Assembly (NCBI GenBank): GCA_036644375.1
Contig: JAVXQD010000001.1
Location: forward strand, 88,704-152,703
DNA from: CALWZE01 sp036644375
GTDB taxonomy: Bacteria; Bacillota; Clostridia; Oscillospirales; Ruminococcaceae
DNA: 64,000 nt
Reading direction: 5' to 3'
Shown: piece by piece, positions 1-8,172 of the stretch
Position numbering within the stretch: the first letter of the stretch is position 1
Layout of the letters: the number at the start of each line of letters is the position of its first letter
The notes under the pieces: model-generated
The model's database searches: none
Told to the model about the DNA's origin: nothing
Seen by the model: only the letters and a program-made list of their open reading frames with translations
Program-made: the position numbers and the translations under genes

Positions 1-1881
1 TATGTCTTTGGAAAAAAGAGATTTCCAAGTATGCAGTATCGCTTTTTTTCGGCATTTGTGGTTATCGGCATAGTTGATACGCTTCTTGATATTTTAACTA
101 CATATACAATAACATATGCCGCCAATGTTCCTGAGGCAGTGAATCAGGTTTTGAATATAATGTTTTACATTATGCAGAGCTTGCTTATGCCCATGTTTTT
201 TGTGTACGTTCTTAGCCTTACCGGATACCTTAATGATAAAAAGAAGAGAAAAAACGCACTGCTGTTTTTAGTGCCTTTCTTTGCCGTGACCGCCCTGCTG
301 ATTACAAATCCGGTGACAGGCGGATTTTTCTATTTTGACGAGTATCTGGTCTATCGTCACGGCCCGATGTACCCGCTGCTCATGATTGTTGCGGGACTGT
401 ATATGCTGGCAGCGACGCTGCTTTTGATATTCAAAAAACAGGATGTGCGCGCGGTTGAGTATTATACGATGATGGTCAATGGTGTAATGGCAGTATTCGT
501 GTGTGTTATCCAAAGTGTGATGCCGCAATATCTTCTCACCGGCTTTGCTTTTTCCATTGTGATTGTTATGATGTACATGTCGCTGCAAAACCCCGAGGAT
601 ATGCTCGATGAACTTACGGGGCTGTTTAACAGAAGCAGCTTTATATACAGTGTAAACCATCTTTACGGCACAGGTAAAGATTTTCAACTGATAATTATAG
701 ACATCGATGAGATGCGTCCGGTAAATGAAATTTTCGGCTTGACAATCGGCGATATGATAATCTGCCGAATTGCGCAAATAATACAAAATTGCTCAAAAGA
801 CAGACGCGTATTCAGAATTTTGGGAGATGAATTTGCCGTTATAACCGACAGCAAAGCGGACTGTATGACTACGGTGAAACACATTAAAGAAACAATAGCC
901 AATCCGATTATGATCGGAGGGATGCTGTTTGAGTTGTCGGTGTGCACATGCTTTTCGTTAAACGGAGGTCGCTGCGAATCGGCGGACGACCTGCTTCCGC
1001 TTGCCGAACGATCGCTTGCACGGGCAAAAAAACAGGGCAAGGGCGCAGTTATGGAAGTCAGCGATGAGACAATCACACTGCTAAAACGCGAAAACATGGT
1101 CGAGGGACTTGTCAGAAAGGCTATTTTGAATAATAGCTTTGAGGTGTACTTGCAGCCGATTGTCTGCCTGAAAACAGGGAAAATTATGCAAGCAGAGGCA
1201 CTCGCACGACTTTATACCGACGAGCTCGGCTGGATTCCACCATGTGAGTTTATACCGATTGCGGAGCGTAAGGGACTTATTCAACGTGTGAGCGACACGG
1301 TGCTTGACACGGTTTGCGAATTCATCGTCAGCAACAAGCTCGGTGAACGTGAGGATTTCAAGGGAATATCGGTCAACATGTCGGTAGTGGAATTCCTATA
1401 TGGAAATCCGGCAGAGCGCATCAAAAACAAGCTTGCGAAATTCGGGGTGACGCCCGACCAAATTGTTTTGGAAATAACCGAAACAACAGCTACGCTGTCC
1501 GACAAATTGCCGGAAATAATGCGGGTGCTGAATGAAATCGGCGTAAAATTCTCACTTGACGATTTCGGAACAGGTTATGCAAATATGGACAGTGTTGTCA
1601 GGCTTCCGTTTTCATCAATCAAGATTGACAGAAGTATGCTGACAGAGTCCAACAAGAACGAAAAAAGCCGCATTGTGTTAGAGAATACTATTAATCTGTC
1701 AAAGCGGTTAGGACTGAAAACAGTAGTAGAGGGTGCGGAGACTCAGGAGCATATCGATCTTATCGGGCAATTGGGAGCCGACTATATTCAGGGCTTTTTC
1801 TACTCAAAACCGCTGCCGATAGAACAGACACTTGCGTTTGTGAATAACTTTAATTTAAATTCCAAAGATAATCAAAAGTAG
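1..1881 (+). CDS. GGDEF/EAL membrane protein, 5' end outside the window
   Basis: Cyclic-di-GMP signalling protein. The reading frame is open from base 1, so the gene probably begins upstream; the first Met in the window is at 31. About 190 residues of hydrophobic helices form an N-terminal membrane sensor. A GGDEF domain follows, with the signature changed to LGDEF (RILGDEF), then a C-terminal EAL domain. The EAL domain keeps EALAR, SVNMS, EITET, LDDFGTGY, IKID, VVEGAE and QGFFYSKP, the residues expected of an active c-di-GMP phosphodiesterase. The altered GGDEF is likely regulatory rather than a cyclase (inference). A terminator hairpin follows five bases after the stop. Confidence 0.93.
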   Translation, partial: YVFGKKRFPSMQYRFFSAFVVIGIVDTLLDILTTYTITYAANVPEAVNQVLNIMFYIMQSLLMPMFFVYVLSLTGYLNDKKKRKNALLFLVPFFAVTALLITNPVTGGFFYFDEYLVYRHGPMYPLLMIVAGLYMLAATLLLIFKKQDVRAVEYYTMMVNGVMAVFVCVIQSVMPQYLLTGFAFSIVIVMMYMSLQNPEDMLDELTGLFNRSSFIYSVNHLYGTGKDFQLIIIDIDEMRPVNEIFGLTIGDMIICRIAQIIQNCSKDRRVFRILGDEFAVITDSKADCMTTVKHIKETIANPIMIGGMLFELSVCTCFSLNGGRCESADDLLPLAERSLARAKKQGKGAVMEVSDETITLLKRENMVEGLVRKAILNNSFEVYLQPIVCLKTGKIMQAEALARLYTDELGWIPPCEFIPIAERKGLIQRVSDTVLDTVCEFIVSNKLGEREDFKGISVNMSVVEFLYGNPAERIKNKLAKFGVTPDQIVLEITETTATLSDKLPEIMRVLNEIGVKFSLDDFGTGYANMDSVVRLPFSSIKIDRSMLTESNKNEKSRIVLENTINLSKRLGLKTVVEGAETQEHIDLIGQLGADYIQGFFYSKPLPIEQTLAFVNNFNLNSKDNQK

Positions 1882-1885
1882 AAAT

Positions 1886-1925
1886 AAAAACACGGATTCG
1901 CCAAAAACGACCGTGTTTTTATTTT
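1886..1925 (+). terminator. Intrinsic terminator after the GGDEF/EAL gene
   Basis: Inverted repeat AAAAACACGG / CCGTGTTTTT with a 15-base loop, followed by ATTTTT. Confidence 0.8.
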
Positions 1926-2154
1926 TCGTTATGTATAATCTCAGTTGAAACAAAGTATCGGCACAAATTGTTTTAAATACAGAGCGGGAAAATACTCAAG
2001 GAGCTGTAAGCACATTAAGTCATCCATTAATTTGACAAAACAGAGGTTAATTTGTTTGCATTTGTTGACAAGTCGATGCGACTGGCTTATAGTTTTTATA
2101 TGTAATCACCGAAGAAGCATTTGATCGCTAATATAACATGGAGAGATAACATCA

Positions 2155-3438
2155 ATGGCACTTTTGATAAGAGCTGCTGTTCGAAATGATATAGGGTGCT
2201 CGAGAGCAAATAATGAGGACAACTATTATCTTGACGGAACCTATATAGAAAAACAGAATATGGATGTAGGCGGGACTTTTGTAATTGAATCGTCAACGGA
2301 ATGCGCTGCATTTGCGGTGTGCGACGGCATGGGTGGCGAGGACAGGGGCGAGGATGCCTCCTGCGCCGCCGTGGCGGCGATTGATAAGCTTCGGGACGAG
2401 CTGGGCGAGAGAAAAATCAGCAATGTGCGCGCTGTTATCGACAAATATGTCGAGATGGCAAACATCAAAGTGCTTGAAATTGAAAGCGAGAGGGCGGCCG
2501 GCACCACCGTTGTGCTGCTTTGTTTTTATGAGGATGAAGCGTTTTGTGCCAATCTCGGCGACAGCCGTCTGTATGTGCTTCGCGACGGGGAGCTTGTTCT
2601 GATAACGTATGACCACACCGAGGCGAGCCATTTGGTCAGCGCGGGAGTTTTGACGCAGGAGCAGGCGAGTACAAGCGTTTATAAAAATGTATTGACCCGT
2701 TATCTCGGGTTTCCGAGCGACGGAAATCGAGTTTGCGCCAATCATTATGAGGACTTTATACTGCACTATGGCGATCGCTTTTTGCTGTGCAGCGACGGGC
2801 TGACGGATATGCTCGGAGACGAACGAATTCGAGAGCTTCTCTCAAGGGATATCGCATCGAACGAGGTTGCCGATTTGCTTGTGGATGAAGCCCTGAAAAA
2901 TGGCGGACGGGACAATATTACGGTTATGATCGTTGATATTGAAAAAGAAAATGAAAATCCCGAGGACGATGAAGCACCGACGGAAGCGACTGTGCCCGAA
3001 GAACCTCAGACCAAGCTGCTTTTTGATGACGATTCGCTGAGCTTACAGGATGTCTATTCGGATGAAAATCAGATTGCGCATGACGCAAGCGAGCCGCCGC
3101 ACAGCTTTGAGGATAAAGAGGAAGAGAAGGAGACGGAGACGGCAGATGAGCCGACGGTGTTTGAGTTGGCGGCAAACACAGAGCAAATGCCCGAAGATTC
3201 GGATAGGACAGATAAAACAGACGAACAAAGCAAATCCGACCCCGTCAGGGGCTTGCTGGAAGAGGAGCTTGACGGCAAGGAGAGCAAGCTTGTCATTGCG
3301 GAAAATATCGACATCTCCCATGCGGATGGCAAGGGGCTGCTCGAGCAGGAAATAGAGGACAAAAAGGGGCTGCTTGAGCAGCAGCTCGAGTATCACGACC
3401 ACGATGAGACTGAGGACATTATAAATTTGACAAGCTGA
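2155..3438 (+). CDS. PP2C-family protein serine/threonine phosphatase with acidic tail
   Basis: Metal-dependent phosphatase of the PP2C/Stp family, expected to dephosphorylate Ser/Thr-phosphorylated proteins. Residues about 1-265 carry the family motifs: RNDIGCSRANNEDNYY, VCDGMGGEDRGEDAS, GTTVVLL, NLGDSRLYVLRDG, LLCSDGLTDML and GGRDNITVMIVD. The metal-binding aspartates in DGMGG, SDGLTD and GRDN are present. Residues 266-427 are a very acidic, probably disordered tail with three copies of a GLLE-type motif near its end. The start follows GGAGAG. PP2C genes often sit beside a PASTA-type kinase, but none is in this window. No transmembrane helix is visible. Confidence 0.93.
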   Translation: MALLIRAAVRNDIGCSRANNEDNYYLDGTYIEKQNMDVGGTFVIESSTECAAFAVCDGMGGEDRGEDASCAAVAAIDKLRDELGERKISNVRAVIDKYVEMANIKVLEIESERAAGTTVVLLCFYEDEAFCANLGDSRLYVLRDGELVLITYDHTEASHLVSAGVLTQEQASTSVYKNVLTRYLGFPSDGNRVCANHYEDFILHYGDRFLLCSDGLTDMLGDERIRELLSRDIASNEVADLLVDEALKNGGRDNITVMIVDIEKENENPEDDEAPTEATVPEEPQTKLLFDDDSLSLQDVYSDENQIAHDASEPPHSFEDKEEEKETETADEPTVFELAANTEQMPEDSDRTDKTDEQSKSDPVRGLLEEELDGKESKLVIAENIDISHADGKGLLEQEIEDKKGLLEQQLEYHDHDETEDIINLTS

Positions 3439-3578
3439 AAAAAGCTAATAGTGCTTAAAGGGCACATAAAAAAATCGCAGAAAAAATAATTTTAAAACAT
3501 ATGTCCTCGTTGGTGTGCAGCGGCGGAGACGCTTCCTTTTTCAAGAGCGAAAGCTTAACGCTTTCAAAGGGTATTGCG

Positions 3579-4502
3579 ATGAAATTCAGGACTAAAAAGA
3601 ATAAAAAAAAGCTGTTTGGAAGCCCGCATGGCAAGAGAAAGATACAGCATGATATCAAAGTGCCGGCGCTTGCGGAATCCGCAAATTCGTCGGCTTTTGT
3701 GAATTCAGGCACCGAAGCCGCCCAAATTTCGAAAAAGGCGGGCAAAAAGCGCAGATCAAAGCGCAAAGCGCTTACAATTGCATTGATGGGAATAGCGGCG
3801 ATCGTGTTTTCTTTCAGCTGCTACAAGCTGATTGGCATTTATTCCGCATACAGCAAAGGCAGTGAGGAATATGCGGTTATCAATAATATTGCGATTATAA
3901 AGCCCGAAACTCAGCAAGAGATCGAATCGCCGTATCTTAGGATAGACAGTGCTGCTTTGCGTGAAATCAATGAGGACTATGTCGGGTGGATTGATATTCC
4001 CGACACAAATATTTCATATCCGATGGTTAAAAGCTTTGACAATGCATATTATTTGCGGCGCTCATTTGAGGGACAGAGCTATATCGGAGGTGTGATTTTT
4101 CTCGATTATCTGTGCAGCTCTGATTTTTCAAGCCGCAACACTGTGATTTACGGACATCATATGAACGACGGAACCATGTTCGCCGACCTTGCAAAATTTG
4201 TCAAGCAAAGCTATTTTGAAGATCACAGAGAAATACACATCTACTGTGATGATTCGGTGCGAGTTTACAAGATAATAACGGCATATCAGACAACAATTGC
4301 AGACGCATGCTATCAAATTGCCTTTGCCGACGATGAGGACAGCGGCAGATGGATTGACACAATTCTCGGTCAGTCTTACTTTGACGCCGATATTGCGCTG
4401 AGCAGTTCCGATAAAATCATAACCCTGTCAACCTGCACGAACGGAAACAAAACAGACAGATATGTGATTCAAGCCGTATTGAGCGATGTTATTCCTCAAT
4501 GA
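3579..4502 (+). CDS. Class B sortase
   Basis: Membrane-anchored cysteine transpeptidase that attaches or crosslinks surface proteins. A basic cytoplasmic N-terminus is followed by one transmembrane helix (about residues 62-90) and the sortase domain. The catalytic triad is visible: His193 in YGHHM, Cys286 in TLSTC and Arg294 in TDRYVIQ. The YGHHM and YLRRSFEG sequences are typical of class B. I chose the ATG at 3579, which follows AAAGG at good spacing; the Met at 3501 lacks a binding site. No LPXTG- or NPQTN-type substrate is recognisable nearby. The mscS gene follows after 38 bases. Confidence 0.92.
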   Translation: MKFRTKKNKKKLFGSPHGKRKIQHDIKVPALAESANSSAFVNSGTEAAQISKKAGKKRRSKRKALTIALMGIAAIVFSFSCYKLIGIYSAYSKGSEEYAVINNIAIIKPETQQEIESPYLRIDSAALREINEDYVGWIDIPDTNISYPMVKSFDNAYYLRRSFEGQSYIGGVIFLDYLCSSDFSSRNTVIYGHHMNDGTMFADLAKFVKQSYFEDHREIHIYCDDSVRVYKIITAYQTTIADACYQIAFADDEDSGRWIDTILGQSYFDADIALSSSDKIITLSTCTNGNKTDRYVIQAVLSDVIPQ

Positions 4503-4540
4503 ATTTGTTGATGTCGGACTTTGAGCACAGGAGATAAAAA

Positions 4541-5380
4541 ATGAAAGCATTAAGCGGATTTCTTGAATATTCGATCGGCGGTTTTACGGTTTCAAGGCTT
4601 TTGTCAGCGCTTGTTGTGCTGATGATTTGCCTTATTGCAACCAAGGTGTTGATGCGCTTTGCCGGACGGGCAATTGACAGAACAAGGGTTGAGAAGACGC
4701 TTCATGTTTTCATCAAGTCGTCGCTTAAAATACTGCTGCTGTTTTTGACAGCAATTATTACGCTCGGAATGCTCGGCATACCGGTAACCTCGCTTATAGC
4801 TGTGTTCAGTGTTGCGGGTCTTGCGGTTTCACTTGCGATTCAGGGTGTACTTTCAAATCTCGCGGGAGGAATTCAGATACTTCTTGCAAAACCTTTTCTC
4901 GCGGGGGATTATATCGACGTTAATGGCATAGGGGGAACGGCCACCGAGATTGGATTGACCCACACCAAGCTGACAACGCCGGACAACAAGATTATTTTTG
5001 TTCCGAACAGCTCTATTACCGCCTCACAGATTATCAACTACAGCGGCAATGCCACACGGCGCATCGATGTGTGCATCAATGTGCCATATGAGTCGACATG
5101 CTGCGATATCAAGGCACTGCTGATAAGCGCTGCCGAAAGCACCGACGGAGTGCTTCAAGAGCCGAAGCCGTTTTCCGCAATATCAAAATTCGGAGACAGC
5201 TCGATAGAGTACCTGTTGCGGATTTGGGTTGCCACGGACGATTACTGGAATACTTTTTACGAGCTGAACAATCGGATAAAAACAGAGTTTGACAGAACGG
5301 GGATTCAAATGGCGTGCAACAATATGAATATACATATGATTGAACACCGACAGTGCAATGAAGGCAAGGCGCACCTATGA
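4541..5380 (+). CDS. mscS: Small-conductance mechanosensitive channel (MscS family)
   Basis: Tension-gated channel that releases solutes on osmotic downshock. The 279-residue protein has three N-terminal transmembrane segments. The last is the Gly/Ala-rich pore helix (VAGLAVSLAIQGVLSNLAGG), followed by the beta domain sequence KPFLAGDYI and the conserved VPNSSI element. The ATG follows AGGAG at normal spacing. The length matches the minimal MscS type. It lies behind the sortase gene and may share its transcript. Confidence 0.93.
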   Translation: MKALSGFLEYSIGGFTVSRLLSALVVLMICLIATKVLMRFAGRAIDRTRVEKTLHVFIKSSLKILLLFLTAIITLGMLGIPVTSLIAVFSVAGLAVSLAIQGVLSNLAGGIQILLAKPFLAGDYIDVNGIGGTATEIGLTHTKLTTPDNKIIFVPNSSITASQIINYSGNATRRIDVCINVPYESTCCDIKALLISAAESTDGVLQEPKPFSAISKFGDSSIEYLLRIWVATDDYWNTFYELNNRIKTEFDRTGIQMACNNMNIHMIEHRQCNEGKAHL

Positions 5381-5410
5381 AAGAAATACTCTGAACAATT
5401 GAATCCGAAA

Positions 5411-5446
5411 AAGCGGGGGAAAATGCAAAAGCATTTTCCCCCGCTT
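5411..5446. terminator. Terminator hairpin between convergent mscS and phosphoribosyltransferase genes
   Basis: Perfect 16-bp inverted repeat AAGCGGGGGAAAATGC / GCATTTTCCCCCGCTT with an AAAA loop. The T-run (TTTTTCGG) lies on the minus strand, so it mainly serves the phosphoribosyltransferase gene; the stem could also stop plus-strand transcripts. Confidence 0.75.
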
Positions 5447-5483
5447 AGTATGCAAAAACAAATTTCGGTGAACAGCTGCTCCG

Positions 5484-6059
5484 TCAGGCTTTTGCGTGGG
5501 GGAACAGCGGCAGGTCTGCGAGATAAGTCAGCTGATCTGTGGGAAAGCTGTCGCCCTCGCGGAGAGCGGCGGCATAGCCTATTATTTTAGCATCTACCCT
5601 GTTCAGAAGCTGCTGCATTGCCTTGAATGTGCCGCCGGTGGAAACGACGTCGTCAATCAGCAAAATGCGTTTGCCGCGAATTTTATCAGCCTCATCACCG
5701 TCAATCACAAGGAGCTGTTCGGAGTGGGTTGTAATGCTTTTAACGTGCGCTTCAAGCGGCTCACGCATATAGCTTTTCGCCGACTTGCGAAATACGATAA
5801 ATTCGGCTCTGCCAAGCTCGGTGCAGAGTGCCTGTGCAAGAGGCAGGACCTTAGCCTCGGGACACACCATATAGTCGAACTCGACATCGCGCAAAAGTCG
5901 CGCAAGCCGCAGAGCACAGTGATTGGTGCAGCCGACATCACCGAGCATCACAAAGCTCGCAATATGCAGGTCGCGGTTCAGCTGAACAAGCGGCAAAACT
6001 TTTTTATAGCCCTCAATGTCAATTGTGTATTCGGTTTGTCCGCTGTATGTAATTTGCAT
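5484..6059 (-). CDS. Phosphoribosyltransferase, purine type (COG0503-like)
   Basis: Type I PRTase of 191 residues. The PRPP-binding loop reads ILLIDDVVSTGGT, preceded by a hood region (VIDGDEADKIRGK). A basic loop, FRKSAKSYM, lies in the position of the APRT flexible loop. The best guess is salvage of adenine or a related base, but the match to true APRT or XPRT is not close enough to name a substrate. The ATG at 6059 follows GGAGG. The gene stands alone between convergent and divergent neighbours. Confidence 0.8.
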   Translation of the reverse strand: MQITYSGQTEYTIDIEGYKKVLPLVQLNRDLHIASFVMLGDVGCTNHCALRLARLLRDVEFDYMVCPEAKVLPLAQALCTELGRAEFIVFRKSAKSYMREPLEAHVKSITTHSEQLLVIDGDEADKIRGKRILLIDDVVSTGGTFKAMQQLLNRVDAKIIGYAAALREGDSFPTDQLTYLADLPLFPHAKA

Positions 6060-6191
6060 AAATGCCTCCGAGATTGAAAATTAGATGATACATATATGAA
6101 ATAAGTATAGCACTGAATTTTGCTCTGCGCAATTATTCGGCTTTTTTTTCAAAATAATATGATACAATTTTCAGAAAGGAGTGTGATACAC

Positions 6192-6881
6192 GTGGACAAA
6201 TATGAGGAAGCAATTACAAAATGGCAGGGACAAAAGCTTGTAACCGAGTCGGATTATAAATCGGCACTCAGTGACTTTGAGACCCTTTTTGCATATCATT
6301 CGGGCAAACTTGACAATAATTCCGTGACCTTCAGTGACACGCGCGAAATATTTGAGCAGGGTACGGTAAGTGACTATACCGGATTTGTGAGTACACTCCG
6401 TGAGATATGGAATTATAAAAAATGCTGTGATTTGATACGCATGAGGCTATGCGAGGGCAGGGCGCTCTCGGTTGATTTGACAATAGATTTTTTTGAGACA
6501 CTGGCGCAGGGACTTGATGATGTCTCGCTTGAACAGCCGCTGCCGGACGACAAGGAAAGATTGAAGGATGTAATAGATGAGGTGTGCGCCTATGAGGGCA
6601 CACGAGTGCTTAAGGCGGGCACATATTTACACGCCGCGACGATGTATCTGGCTCCGTTTGGAAATTACAGCGGCCGTGTCGCGCGAGTGATTCAAAATTA
6701 TTATCTTATGACGCGCAGCCATCCGCCGATTATTGTATATAGCTTCGACAAGGATATTTACGAGGACTGCATCGAGCGCTTTGCGGAGATGGAGGAGTTG
6801 AATCCGCTGTATAAGTTTTTGCAATATGAAACGGAAAAGCTGTGGGTGAAATCCAACAGCTATTTTGAGAGCGTTGTCTGA
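6192..6881 (+). CDS. Degenerate Fic-fold protein without the catalytic histidine
   Basis: 229 residues from a GTG at 6192, ten bases after AAAGGAG. The protein aligns by eye with Fic-domain AMPylases. It has an inhibitory-helix-like SGKLDN (residues 37-42; family pattern S/T-x-x-x-E-G/N) and the conserved Leu-His at 146-147. Seven residues later comes APFGNYSGRVAR (154-165), where Fic enzymes have HPFxDGNGRxxR, and then NYYLM and PP. The catalytic His is Ala154, the metal-binding Asp/Glu is Asn158 and the GNGR loop is YSGR. Nucleotidyl transfer is therefore unlikely (inference). It could be a pseudoenzyme with a regulatory role. No toxin or antitoxin partner is adjacent. Confidence 0.68.
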   Translation: MDKYEEAITKWQGQKLVTESDYKSALSDFETLFAYHSGKLDNNSVTFSDTREIFEQGTVSDYTGFVSTLREIWNYKKCCDLIRMRLCEGRALSVDLTIDFFETLAQGLDDVSLEQPLPDDKERLKDVIDEVCAYEGTRVLKAGTYLHAATMYLAPFGNYSGRVARVIQNYYLMTRSHPPIIVYSFDKDIYEDCIERFAEMEELNPLYKFLQYETEKLWVKSNSYFESVV

Positions 6882-7069
6882 GCTTATGCGCATTTATGGG
6901 GCGGTGACTTTTCGGGGAACAGACCCGATTGTTTATGAAAAACAAGTGTAAGAAAAAATATTTACACTGTGTTTTTGAATTTTGCAGCTGTATTTGCTAT
7001 AATGTTACCTGATCCGCAGTGCGGGCTTAAAATCGGTGCGCACACAGAAAAGAAAGGTATCATTATTCT

Positions 7070-7993
7070 ATGAAGAGAAAACGCCCATTTTGGACGAATA
7101 GAAATATAAAGACAATGGCGGTTATTGTTGTCTTTTCTTTGGCGCTGACTTTTAGCATAATTGCGGGTGCAAGGCTGATATCACGCCCCGACAAGGAGAC
7201 AAAACCGATACAGACCGAAGATGAGGGTCTGTCGGGAGGAGAGGAAGTTAAGTTCGGAAACGAAATGCTGCCCGTAGTCGGAGACGTCGATAAAAGCAGC
7301 TATGATATAAACCTATTTAAGCAGCTTGAAAACGGACGGATGATATACGACTCTCGGACGGTGAAAACATGGACAGGAATAGATGTATCGGCTCACCGCG
7401 ATGAAATAGACTGGGAAGCGGTGAAATCCGACGGAGTCGATTTCGCGATGATACGGGTCGGCTGGCGCGGAAACACCGAGGGAAAGGTCAATCTTGACGA
7501 GTATTTTCACACTAACATGAAGGGCGCGTCAGAGGCAGGGCTTGAGGTCGGAGTGTACTTCTATTCGCAGGCAATCTCCAAGGAAGAGGCAGTTGAAGAG
7601 GCTGAATCCGTAATTGACTGGATCAAGGAATATAAAATAACGTATCCCGTAGTATTCGATTGGGAATACGTTTCCGCTGATGCACGGACCGGAACATTAA
7701 GTAATGAAACACTTAACGAATGTGCGCTGGCATTTTGTGAAACAATAGAAAAAGCGGGCTACATGCCGATGATTTACTTTAATCTCGACATGGGCTACCG
7801 CAGATATGACCTTGCGAAGATCGGCAAGTATGACTTCTGGCTTGCGGAATATGACGGTGCGCCCACATTTTACTATAATTTTCAGATGCTGCAATACACA
7901 AGCGGCGGAACGGTCAAGGGCTGTGACGAAAATGTCGATTTGAATCTGAGCTTTGTGGATTATGCCGCGCGTTCAAAGCAGCGCAGAGGATAA
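7070..7993 (+). CDS. Membrane-anchored GH25 muramidase (lysozyme)
   Basis: Peptidoglycan hydrolase of glycoside hydrolase family 25. An N-terminal transmembrane anchor (about residues 14-38) and a short acidic linker precede the catalytic domain (about 105-300). That domain carries GIDVSAHRDEIDW, FAMIRVGWRG, VGVYFYSQA and VFDWEYV; the conserved D...DxE acidic residues are present. The C-terminus has LQYTSGG and DLN. Binding site AGAAAGG. A single-gene unit ending at a bidirectional terminator. Likely role in wall turnover or in allowing membrane complexes through the wall (inference). Confidence 0.92.
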   Translation: MKRKRPFWTNRNIKTMAVIVVFSLALTFSIIAGARLISRPDKETKPIQTEDEGLSGGEEVKFGNEMLPVVGDVDKSSYDINLFKQLENGRMIYDSRTVKTWTGIDVSAHRDEIDWEAVKSDGVDFAMIRVGWRGNTEGKVNLDEYFHTNMKGASEAGLEVGVYFYSQAISKEEAVEEAESVIDWIKEYKITYPVVFDWEYVSADARTGTLSNETLNECALAFCETIEKAGYMPMIYFNLDMGYRRYDLAKIGKYDFWLAEYDGAPTFYYNFQMLQYTSGGTVKGCDENVDLNLSFVDYAARSKQRRG

Positions 7994-8080
7994 GGTCAAA
8001 GCGGGTAAAGCAAAATAAAGGGGCTGTGACACAATGCGTTTTCGATAGCAAAACACATAAAGAAACGGCTCTCAAATTAC

Positions 8081-8130
8081 AAAAAGCACTTGAAATCAGA
8101 CTTTGACAGTCCGAAATCAAGTGCTTTTTT
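8081..8130. terminator. Bidirectional terminator between GH25 and the tandem GntR gene
   Basis: Inverted repeat AAAAAGCACTTGA / TCAAGTGCTTTTTT with T-runs on both strands, between convergent genes. Confidence 0.85.
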
Positions 8131-8172
8131 GTGCAGTATTTTTTACAGGGCTATTGTGTCTCAGTCCCTTTT

